Below, one piece after another: positions 39,522-49,900 of a DNA stretch of 64,000 nt (positions within the stretch are counted from its first letter, which is position 1; each line of letters starts with the position of its first letter). A program made the translations under genes and the position numbers. The stretch comes from Cafeteria roenbergensis. Lineage: Eukaryota; Sar; Bigyra; Bicosoecida; Cafeteriaceae. The notes under the pieces were generated by a model. It was not told the DNA's origin. It did no database searches and was given only the letters and a program-made list of their open reading frames with translations. The DNA lies in assembly GCA_008330645.1 (NCBI GenBank), contig VLTN01000042.1:245478-309477 (forward strand), in the 5' to 3' direction.

Positions 39522-41240
39522 GCCCCTGTTCGTGGTCGGCACCTACACAGTGGGGAAGGAACGTGCCGCAGAGGCGCTGGCCGCTGGCGCCGGCGGGCGG
39601 GTGGTCGTGGCCGACCCGGCGAAGTGGCGCTTGCTCCAGCTCTGCGGAAGGATCGCGACCGGGATGTACTGCGATCGACTAAGCACGGCTGACAGGGTTT
39701 TGATGGTGTCGCTGGCCGACGCGCGGCTCGACGGACTCCTTGCGTTGCTCCGCACCCCGCAGGCCGAGCGGGTTGGCTTCACTTCCGTTGTCGGTTTCAC
39801 GCTGACCGGGTGGTCGAACAAGTCACTGAGGGCGCGAGGGGCGCTGCTGTCGCCGGACGAACAGCTCAAAGCCGCCTGCAGCCGCCCAGCGGTTTCGCGC
39901 GTTGGCAGAGCCAAGATGTTCAGGCTTCCTTACAGCGAGCACTCGAGCACGGCAGAGCTGCACCACTTCGTGAAGCAGCTCTGCCCAGAGGACGTCGTGT
40001 TCACGGTCAACGCCAGCACGCCACGCGACAGGCGAACGCTTCGGGAGATGCTCCGCCGATCGCTGCCGCACCTGGCGGCCGGCAATCACACCATCGAGGC
40101 TGCGGCTGCGCGCGCGAGCAGCACGCCCAAGCCGGGCGCGCGATCGACCAAGGATGGAGTGCGGTCGACCAAGGACGAACTGCGATCGACCAAGGATGGA
40201 GTGCGATCGACCAAGGACGGAGTGCGATCGACCAAGGATGGAGTGCGATTGACCAAGGATGGAGTGCGGTCGACCAAGAACGAACTGCGATCGACCAAGG
40301 ATGGAGTGCGGTCGACCAAGAACGGAGTGCGATCGACCAAGGATGAGTGCGATTGACCAAGGATGGAGTGCGGTCGACCAAGAACGAACTGCGATCGACC
40401 AAGGATGGAGTGCGGTCGACCAAGAACGAACTGCGATCGACCAAGGATGGAGTGCGATCGACCAAGGCGGCGGTGTCACCAATCCCTGCCTGGGCCAGGC
40501 CGCGAGTTGCAGAGCCCTCATGTGCGCTCTCCGGCAGAGCTGGCCCTCCGTCGTTGCCGGCCTCGTCGCCGTCGACGTCACCGTTGTCGTCATTCGGCAG
40601 AGCCGGTAGAGCACATCTCACTTCGTATCCTGGCCGAGCCGGCCTCGCCGCGGGCCGCGGAGCCGCGCCACAGCCGCCCCCCGGCCCGCTCACCGTGGAC
40701 CTCACCCGACCAGCAGTGTCGGCAGCGTCGATCGGCGCGGGTGACGCTGCCGTGATTGACCTCTCGTCGTCCGACGAAGACGGCCCAATCAACGCCGCAT
40801 CACCCCCCAGCGCGGCGGCAGAGCCAATCGTCATGGGTCTCTCGGCTGAGGACGTCGGCGGGGGTTCGGCTCCGGTGTGCGCGTCAGCGGCTGGTGGCTC
40901 GAAGCCTAGCTCTGCAGGTCACTTCGATGCGTGGTCGCCGGCCAAAGCCAGGGCTTTGAGGCATTCTCCGGCTCCCAGTCACCAGCGCACCGCAGAGCGC
41001 GCCAGGAAGCGACGCCGGTCGGCGAGCCCGCCGCCAGCCGGCAGAGCCGGCAGTGACGACGTCGACAGAGGCGGCAGAGCCGGCAGTGACGACGTCGGCA
41101 GAGGCGACAGAGACGATGGCGGCAGTGACGTCGGCAGCGATAGCAGCGACTTCAGCGACTGCAGCGGCGAATCCGACGCGTTCGTTGAAGCTGGTGCTGT
41201 CAGGACTTGCACTGAGCCCAGCGGCGCCGGCAAACCCTGA
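38460..41240 (+). CDS. SNM1/DCLRE1-type metallo-beta-lactamase DNA nuclease, two apparent frame breaks
   Basis: SNM1 (PSO2/DCLRE1) enzymes are 5' exonucleases acting in crosslink and end repair. The N-terminal half shows motif 2 THSHSDHTDG (residues 67-76), DAHHCPGAGMPVFL (family: DANHCPGAVMFLF) with its metal-binding His at about 134-135, HCGDMRAS (family: GDFR) and VYLDSTYLTP (family: LDTTYC). The beta-CASP half follows: LFVVGTYTVGKERAAEALA, GWSNKSLR, FRLPYSEHSS and VVFTVNASTPRDRRTL. The tail has about 16 GVRSTKD heptads, then VIDLSSSDEDG, a textbook SUMO-interacting motif, and a basic RARKRRRSASPP signal. The frame shifts once in Gly/Ser-coding DNA near 39176-39215 and once at 40344, where ATGAGTGCG replaces the repeat's ATGGAGTGCG. 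Both catalytic halves are otherwise intact, so errors or alleles are as likely as decay. Confidence 0.78.
39180..39523 (+). repeat. GGC/AGC simple-sequence linker
   Basis: Imperfect (GGCAGC)n and (GGCAGTTGCAGC)n tract to about 39370, then a (GGC)n block at about 39480-39523. In the conserved frame it encodes a Gly/Ser/Cys linker inserted between the two halves of the SNM1-like nuclease, where family members usually have only a short connection. The first frame break lies inside it. Confidence 0.9.
40131..40468 (+). repeat. 21-bp repeat encoding GVRSTKD heptads
   Basis: About 16 tandem copies of CGATCGACCAAGGATGGAGTG with CGGTCGACC and AAGAACGAACTG variants. One unit at 40335-40352 lacks a G, which shifts the reading frame; the heptad pattern resumes immediately in the new frame. 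Confidence 0.95.
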
Positions 41241-41581
41241 ATTGGCGGGTTGGGATCGTCGCGACTGTTGCGAGACTGTGTGAAGCGCTCCAAGCTACCC
41301 AGAATGCCATCCAAATGACTACGATCGGCAGTGCTTGTTGGTCGATCGCAGGGTGTGACACGGCTCAACCAGCAGACTCGTTGCAGACGGTACGCAAATC
41401 ACATCGGCACCACGCAACATGCAGACGCGCCTCGATTGAAGCAGAGCCGATTGAAGCAGAGCCGACTGAAGCAGAGCCGACTGAAGCAGAGCCGACTGAA
41501 GCAGGGCCAGCTGAAGCAGAGCCGACTGAAGCAGGGCCAGCTGAAGCAGAGCCGCACAGGGCAGAGCGCGAGCCTGCCTCG
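41241..41581. other. Convergent 3' region with 15-bp repeat
   Basis: Gap between the SNM1-like gene and the stop of PRIM2 on the other strand. From about 41432 to 41555 it holds roughly eight copies of a 15-bp unit CAGAGCCGACTGAAG, carrying the GCAGAGCC core found throughout this part of the window. No gene seen. Confidence 0.7.
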
Positions 41582-43548
41582 TCACGCCACAGCGCCGGAA
41601 GCCGCCGAAAAGCCGCCGGACGAGGCGGCTGCCGAGGCCGCGGGCGCGGGCGCGGGCGCGGCTGGGGCTCCGTCGGCAGACGCGCCGGCCGACGCCGCAG
41701 CGGCCGCGCCAGATGCCCCGGCCTTGTCCTTGATCACGCGCTGACACGCCTCGAAGTATCCGTTGGGGTGCTGCCCCACGGAGTCGTCCTCCAGACCCAT
41801 CCGCGCCTCGAACTCGTTCCGGCAGGCGATTTGAAAGTTCCGTTCCTTGACCGATGCCATCACACGCTCCACCTGCGCCCCCGAGAGGCCCCGCGAGACG
41901 AGGGCTTTGCGCACGTTGGTGGGGTCCCAGTGCCTGTAAGGGCAGCCGTGCACCTCTCCGGCGCCGGGCGGCGTTCCCATGATGATTCTGACGCACGAAT
42001 AGGGGGTATAGTTGGCGCGCTTACCCTCCTTGCCATAGTTATGCCTGATGTTGTAGGCGTACCGCTTCACAAACTCCTCCGCCGTCATCTTCTTGGTGAA
42101 GTGGCCCTGCCAGAACACCATGGCCTCCTCCAGGCCCAGCCCGATTCCCTTGAGGAACAGCCCGTACTGCATACGGCCCTCGTGCTTCAGGTGCGACGCC
42201 CCGCTCAACGCACTCTGCAGAGCCGACATGCACAGCGGGAAGCTTGTTCCCGCCAGCCCAGCGACCTCCACGGCGCGCACCTGGGCCCCCGCCAGGGCCC
42301 CGCCCTGCTCCCCGTACTGGGGCCCAAGATACGCTTTGCTCATGTTGCCCAGCACCGGTCCGAGCCGCTCGTCCCGAAGCACCGCGGGCAGAGCCTTCGA
42401 CGCTTGCACCAGCCCCAGGCTCAGCCGCGTGCGAAACCGCCCCACGATGATGTGCGTCAGACGCTCGCGGGGAACGTACGCGAAACCGCCGCGCACGAGG
42501 GCCCGCCTGGAAGCCACGAGCTCCAGGGCCTGCGTGAAGGGCACCTTGAACACGGGCTCGTGCGCCAGGCGGCCGGCCCACTCAGCGTCGGTCATGCCGG
42601 AGGTGGTCTTCATGGTGGCCCACACCGCGGCCAGATCACGGGCGAGGGTTTCGCGCTCCTCGTCGTCGATCTGCAGCGGGGTAAGGCGACGACAGCAGAG
42701 GCGGCAGCGGCGGCAGCAGAGGCAATGGCAGCGGTGGCGCCGGCAGAGATTCGGCAGCGGTGGCGCCGGCAGAGGCAATGGCAGCGGTGGCGCCGGCAGA
42801 GGCCATGGCAGCGGTGGCGCCGGCAGAGGCAATGGCAGCGGTGGCGCCGGCAGAGGCTCGCAGGCAGCAACAGCCGCACCGGGGCGCGCGGGGCCTCACC
42901 TGCTCTAGGCTCATATCCGACTTTCGCATGAAGTCGGCGACCTGCTCTGCCGACTGCTTCTGCAGGCGCCAGCGGAATAGGGCCGTCTCCTGTGCGATGA
43001 ACCAGCGCCGCTTCTCCTCGGACTGGCAGTATGCCAGCCGCAGGATGTGGTGCGAGATGGCGTCGTTCCTCCGCGCCTCCTCGGTCAGCAGCTTGCCGCC
43101 GAGGTGTTTGTTGGTCTGGACTTTGAGCAGGGCATCGAGCTCTTCAGGTTTGGCCGTCTTGGCCTTGGCCGTCTCAATGGCCTTGAGAACTGCAGCGGCG
43201 GCCACAGCGCGAGGCACAGGCGGGGCGGAGAGGGGATCTGAGCCAGCAGACCAGACGCAGCCGTGGCCGTCGTTGCAAGACGGGGGCGCGCAGTTCTCAG
43301 GCGCCAAGGTGACAACAGCAAAAGACAAGCCACGGCGCGGAGGGGCGAGAACAGCGCCTCCGGAACCGCCAGAGGCCGATGACAATGAGCACGCCGTGCT
43401 CACCCCGGAGCCTGTTCAGCGCCACAACCTCAAAATCGTACAGCGTCAGCTCCGTCGTCGGCTGCTGCTCGTACATGCTGAGGCCGCTCGAGTTGGTCTG
43501 CGGCCGGCCCGAGCCCGAGTCGTGTGAGCGAGACACGACTGACTGCAT
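41582..43548 (-). CDS. PRIM2: DNA primase large subunit
   Basis: Regulatory subunit of the primase-polymerase alpha complex that makes RNA-DNA primers for replication; nuclear, with a 4Fe-4S cluster. Exons on the minus strand: 43404-43548, 42900-43189, 41582-42670; phases 1 and 0 close to 507 residues (human is 509). Signatures are TELTLYDFEVVALNRLR then VLKAIE, EEARRNDAISHHILRLAYCQ, EKRRWFIAQETALFRWRL, GRMQYGLFLKGIGLGLEEAM, YAYNIRHNYGKEGKRANYTP. All four cluster cysteines are present at about 291, 371, 388 and 428 (LCMSAL, SCVRI, GCPYRH, IACRNEF), close to human 287, 367, 384, 424. A low-complexity Ala/Ser tail of about 50 residues is extra. Start ATG is at 43548. Confidence 0.95.
42727..42860 (-). 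repeat. 27-bp repeat in a PRIM2 intron
   Basis: About five copies of a 27-bp unit, GGCAGCGGTGGCGCCGGCAG plus AGGCAAT, inside the 229-bp intron 42671-42899. It again contains GGCAGAGGC, a close variant of the dispersed GGCAGAGC core. Confidence 0.9.
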
Positions 43549-43937
43549 GGCGACAAACAAAAACGACCCGGGGGGGGCGGCGTCTCGTGCGCGAGCCTGT
43601 CCTCAGGCTCTTGCCCGTGCACGTGCAGCCGCGACTAAATTCAAATGCGCCCGGCTGCAGAGCGAGCATATTTGCAATCGTGCAAAGTTCGTCGGCGCGA
43701 CTTAGGGGAGGAGAGCAAAGACCTGACGCCGCGTTTGCTGGACGGCAAAATCCCGGGCACGCTACAATAGGCGCACGGGTGCAGCAGCAACACCGGCTCA
43801 AGCCAGCCAAGGGCGTATAAGTGCGACCTCCTGGAATATTCTCCGCGGGGCAAACATGCCGGAGCGCGCGGGCAGCAGGCCGGCGGCAGCAGCCACGAGC
43901 CCCCCACAAGAGCGCAACGGAGCCTTGTCCGCAATAC
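43549..43937. promoter_or_regulatory. Divergent promoter region, PRIM2 / GCP6-like
   Basis: 389 bp between two head-to-head genes, less GC-rich than the genes. Short AT-rich stretches occur at 43635-43690 and 43840 (GGAATATTC). The promoter role is inferred from orientation; no defined element identified. Confidence 0.4.
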
Positions 43938-46900
43938 ATGGCAGTTGCGGGGCCGTCCAGCCTGGTTCACGCCCTGGCGGCGTCCCTGGGCGCAGAGGGT
44001 GACTGCGCAGGGCGGACCACCGCTCGGCGCAAGACAATTTTCGGCGCGCTGCTCCGTTCGGCTGTGAGCCCAGCCGTCACCGCACCCGCATGCCGGCTGC
44101 CGTGCGCGGAATGCCGTCGCCTGCATTGCGATGCGCCTGCCGTGGCGGGCCGCAGGGACACTGTTGCGACGTGTGCTCTCAACCGAAGCGGTCGCAGTCG
44201 TTTGCACGTCATGCACGACCGCCACTGCTGCCTCCGCTGCCGCCTTTCTCGCCGTGGCCGGTTCCTGGGCAAGCCCATGCGTGGTCGCACACCGGGCCGA
44301 TCAGCCGTCCCCGGCTGCGTTGCCAACGCGGCCTGGGCCCAGCGCCTGGCCATCGCGGCGCAGGGCGTCTGGCCGCCAGGGCCGCAGCAGCGTCCGAGCC
44401 GAGCGTGGCGGCTCGCCAGGAAGGCGCGAGGGGCGATTGCGATGGCCGCCTCTCGTGGTGGCGGCTCTGATGTCGCCGGGCGCAGCGGTCGCCCCTCATG
44501 ACCCAGCCGGCCGCCAGCCATCGTCCCGCCCGCGCCGCCGCGTCGCCACGCTGTTATAGCGCCACGCCGCCACGCCGCCACCGCCCGCCTGCCCCTGCCC
44601 TCCGCGCAGCTAGAACCCCCACCCCGCGCTCTGAAAGCGGCGTCTAGCTCTGCCGCCCTGGCCAGTCTGCTACAGGTGGCCGGGCGTCACCCGGACAGCC
44701 CGCTCCCGGCCGCGGACGCGCGCCGAGGACCTTCATCGGCGGTTTCGGGACCGCACCCGGGCACTTCAGGCCACGAAGCAATGCCGAGCGCAGCCGGCTC
44801 TGCCGCTTCCAGCTCTGCCGCATCCGGCTCAGCCGCTTCCAGCTCTGCCGCTTCCGGCTCTGCCGCTTCCGGCTCTGCCGCTTCCGGCTCTGCCGCTTCC
44901 GGCTCTGCCGCTTCCGGCGGCTTGGAGGCCGCCTCGACCGACCCAACGCGGCAGCTACTGGCAGCGTCGCTCAGCGCGGCGGCGGTTGCTGCGTACAAGC
45001 GCGGAGATTCAGTCTCCGCACGGCGAATTGTGGCCTGTCAGCACATCATCACCGTCAGCGGGAGGGAAGCCGCGCTCGCCGCAGCCGCAGTCCTAGCCCG
45101 TCTGTGGGAGACGAGCGGCCGGCCCGCGCCATCACCAGCGCCCGCGCTCGCGCCCGCGCCATCGCTCGCGCCATCGCTCGCGCCCGGGCTCGCGCCGGTG
45201 CAAGCAGCCCGCAGCGGACCCAGTAGCTACGAGCACACCCAACAACGCGGCGAAACCGCCGCAGCAGCAGGGCGGCACGCAGCATCCGGAGCATTCGTCA
45301 CGGACACGGACCGCGAAACCGCTGCAGCCGCCAGGAGACTGCTCCAGCCCGCAACCAGCAGGGCCGCCGGCGTCTGGAGCCGTCGGCTGCAACCTGCGGC
45401 GGTGGAGGCTGTGGAGGCGGGCAGAGCCCTCCAGGGCGGGGCTGCAGAGCTGGCGCAGCGGCCCATCACTGCGGCATCACTGATGCGGTCAAGGCCGGAC
45501 CCATCGGCTCTGCCGGCGGGTCAGTCAGCTCTGCTGCAAGCTGCCTTTCCGCACGGTCGCCCGCTTCACCTGGTGACTTCGGCCAGACGGGGTGATGATG
45601 GACGCGAGATGGCGAATAGATCAGACACGGCTGCTGAGTGGTCGCTGTCGACTCTGCCAGCGCTCCAAGACACGCGGTTTCGCCTGGAGCTTCCGCGATT
45701 GCCCAAGCCTCACGAGGCCTGGCAGGATCGCCGTTCGGAAGGATCGAATCGGCAGAGCCGGCCGGAGATGGACGGTTCGGAAGGATTCCTCTTGATCGAT
45801 CGGGCGCGTCGAGCCGTTTCCGCTGCGGCAGTCGATTCGAAGGTGGCATATTCAACGGCAACTACAACGACAACTGCAACGACAACTGCAACCACAACTG
45901 CAGCCACCGTTGCTGCCCCTGCTGGCGCCTCCGCAGGGACGGGGCGTTCGCCGTCGTGGCACTGGGCCGTCGGCGCCGAGTCCCCCTCCAGCCGAGGCGT
46001 GTTCGGCGGCGCAGCCAGTATGCTGGCTCAGCCCTCCCAGAGCGTCGCATACCAGAGCACTGGTGCAGCCTGCGGCGTCGCGGAAGCATCGCTTGCCAGT
46101 CACAAGCACATCACGACTCCCTGGTGCGAGACCACAGCAGCTAGCGGGTCAGACGTCCATCTCCAGCCAGTCGCCGGTCCATCGGTGCGATGCGCGACCT
46201 CTCAGCCCGGATCCCTCACACGAAGTGGCTCTGCTGAACGGTCCGCACGCGGAACAGGCCCATCACTTGGGTGCAGAGCCGACGATCGACCAAGGCCGCA
46301 ATTGGCGTCGTTTCGGCGCGCGATTCTCAGGACAGCCGGAGGCTTGGATGCCGGCGAAACCGCGGCAGAGGCGTTGGGCGGGGCAGCGGAAGCCGCCTCC
46401 TTCGCTGCGGCCGCTGGCGACTCTTCGGCCGCTTCGGCAGCAGCGGTCGCCGCCGTGTCGTCGTGGCGTCAGCTGCTGCTCACCGCCGTGGAGGCTTGTG
46501 AGCTCTGCCGCGTGGCATTGGAGCTCTGCCGCAATCCTTCCGGAGTTGGCGCTCTGCCAGAGAGTGCCGATGCAATCGATGAAGTGGAGCAAGCAGAGCT
46601 GGCGTCGCTCGCTGCGGCGGCAGAGCTCGGATCAGCTTCGCTCCTGCAGAGCCAACGGGCGTTGCTGGAGCGATGTGACTCTGACGCAATATTGATGCCC
46701 GACGGACTGGAGCGAGATAGGCAGCTGATCCAGGCTCACGGACTGCTCGGCGCGGCTGTCTGCGCGTCGCTCTCCCGCCGCGCGTCGCTCACTCTGTGGG
46801 ATACAGTGGCAGGATCTGGCAGGGTCTCAGGGGCTCTTCTTCGAACTGCAGCTGCTAAAACATCACTGTGGGCCGGAGCGGTTTCGCAAGTCTTGAAAGC

Positions 46901-49900
46901 TGGCGTGGGGTGTGGGCCCCGGGGCCCAGGCGTCGCTGCGGTTGCGGTTGCAGTTGCAGCGGTCGAGGCCGAGACAGCCGCTCAGTGGGGGTCTGACGCG
47001 ACGCACGCCGCGGCGGGTGTCTCATGTCGCGTGGCGGAGCCGCCGTTCAGGCCGGGGCACGGATCAGCTGGTGATGGGGAGATGAGTACCTGCGGATGGC
47101 GGCGTGATGGACGGACGACCTGGTCGGCATCCGCGGCGCAGCCGCAGACGACGTGTCTCGATCGTTCAGTTGCAGTTGCGGTTGCAGTTGCAAACATGGC
47201 GCTCCCTGGGTGGCCTGCTGGTCAAGCCAGCATCGCGCAAGCGTCAGCCGCGAGTCACGGCATGGACGGTCGCCTTGGTCAATCGTCGCGCTGCCCGCAA
47301 CCTGTGCAAGCGGCGCCGCATGACAGTGTCGTAATCGCGGCTGTTGCAGCGGTGGCCGCCGCCTCAGCTGAGGCGTGGTGGCAGGTCGCGGCCTCAGCCG
47401 TGATCGGCGGCAGAGCCGGCGACGGTTCCTCCGTCAATCGACCAAGCGGGGCACGTGCGCTCAACGTGCCGAGGTGTCTCTCCGCCAGAGGGGCTCTCTT
47501 TGGTGTGTCACCGGCCAGTCATCCGGGCGTCAGCAGCCAGTCTCACACCATCACGAGTCTGGCCACTGCCGGTCACGCTGGATTCGCGGCAGAGCTGGCC
47601 CTGGAGTCGGCAGAGCTGCTCCACCTCGCCGCTCCAGACGTGGCCATGGCGCTGGCGGAGCTGGTCCCGGTGATTGGAGGAGGATCTGACGGTGACTGGA
47701 GTGTGATGCAGGGCGTGTGGCAGGTGCTTGCAAGCGCCGCTGGCCACAGCTGTGAGCCGGCGGTATCGGCAGTCGGGTCGGCGTCACAGCTGGCCGCCGG
47801 TGGCAGAGCTCGGGGCGGCGTCTCTCACCTGGCAGACGAGCAGGACGCTGAATGGATCGGACGCGAAACCGCCAGGGCCATCGGACTCTTGGTGTCGGCA
47901 GCAAGTAACGCCGCCGAGGCGGAGTGGTGGTCTCTGGCAGAGCGGCGCATGCTTGAGGCCGAAGTGGGCGAGCGAGACGAGGCAGAGGCCCTGGCAGAGC
48001 TGGCAGAGCTGGTCGAGCTGAAGCAGGGTCCGGCCTTGGGGCTTGGCGGCGGAGGCGGCGGCGGCATTGGCGGCGGCAGAGGCGGTATTGGCGGCGGCGG
48101 CGGCGGCGGCGGTGGAGGTGCTGGGAGCGGCGGTGGCGGTGGCGGCGGCGGCGGCGGCGGCGGTGGAGGTGCTGGGAGCGGCGTCGTCAGGCCGGAACGG
48201 CTGCGTGCAGAGCCGTTGCAGTCAGAAGGCGACGGCGGCAGAGCCACCAGCTTGGACCGGCTCTTCGGCAAGACCTCGGCGGCTCTACCGGATCAAGCAG
48301 TGCCAGGGCCTGGCAACGGCTCAGCTCGCGCAAGCGGCGGACTGGCTGGTGATTCTCCAGTGACTCCAGCTTCGTCGAATCCTGAAGCCCCGCTGTCCAG
48401 CCCTCCAGCAAGGGGCGAAACCGCTGACTCAGAAGGGAGCTCTGCCGGGTCAGCTGACGCAATCGCCTCGCCACTCAAGGGCCGCGGGCAGTCCCGTGGC
48501 CCCGCCCCGCGGCACGGCGCTGGCCCAGAGTCGCTCACGTCGCGGTCGGCGCTGTCTGCAGCACCGTCTCTTGCGTCGGCGGTGCTGTCGGTGGCGCTGG
48601 GGCGAGGGCTCGCAGCTGCCGCCAGCTCCGTCGCCCGCTCCGCCGCAGGCGGCTCTGTCATGAGCAGAGCAGCGTCTCTCACTTCTGCAGGGGCCGGGAG
48701 TCTCTTCTCCGACGTGGCCGGCGGAGTTGCGGCAACTGCGGCCAGCGGTTTCGCGGCGTCAGTGACGGGAGGGTCGCTCGCAGGGTCGCTGGCAGCCTCG
48801 CGGCGCCGCAGCCGCGCCGCTGCCAAGCGCATGCTAGCGGAGAGACATGCTGCAGAGCTGGCCTCACTTCGAGGCAGAGCCGACACAGCCTCAGTCGGCA
48901 GTGTGGGCGGCTCCACGTCATCGCGACTGACGTCAGCGCGGCACTTGCTGGCCAGCCGCATTGGCAGAGCCGCGAAACCGCTGGTGGATCCGCGGCGAAT
49001 GGTCGGACTCGGCACGCTCGACGAAGCAGATGACGAGCTGGATGACGTGGCAGCATCGGATGACGTGGAAGCATCGGATGACGTGGCAGCAACGGATGAC
49101 GTGGCAGCATCGGATGACGTGGAAGCATCGGATGACGTGGCAGCATCGGATGACGTGGCAGCGCCGGCAGCTGGTGATACCCCACCTGCTGCGCTGCCGG
49201 TGACAGAGGCGCTGCCGCTGCTCGCGAGCTCGGCAGCCAGCGGGAATCCCGACGCCGACTCGCTGGAGGCTGCGTCTCTCGCATCTGCCGCCGGTCACTC
49301 AGCAATCACCGACCAGTCAGTCAGCCATCACCATCACCGGACAGCTGCCTCCGCGGCCGAGGATGCCTGCCCCGCCTCCGCGTCAGCAGAGCTGTGGGAA
49401 GTGCTCGGATCGCTGGGGCTCCCCGAAACCGCGTCAGGCCCGCACGCGGGTCTCGACGACGACGACTGCGCCGCAGACGACGACGCCGTGGCGGGCACCG
49501 CAGGCCTTCCCGTCAGAGCGCCGCCGCTTGTGATCAGACCCGGTCGCGGCGCCGGCGGGGGCAGCCTCCCCCTCCCCGTGCTCGTGGTGGAGGTTCCGGG
49601 GTCAGCTGATGGGGAGGTGATGTCGGCATCCGCTCTGGCTCTAGCGGTTTCGCGTGAGGCCACAGAGCGCTGGGTATCGCTCATGGCGCGGCTGCGACGC
49701 GCTGAGACTGGCAGAGCCAGACGCGAAGTGGCAGAGCTCGCACAGCGTGAAGTTGCAGAGCAAGCCGCCCAGCTCAAGCGAGAGCGCCTCGCGGCCGCCG
49801 CTGAGGCTTCGAGAGAGGCGCGACTGGCTGCTGACAGGCAGGTGATGGAGCGACGAGCGGAAGAGGCTGAGGCGGTTGCAGACGGAATGGCGCGATCTCC

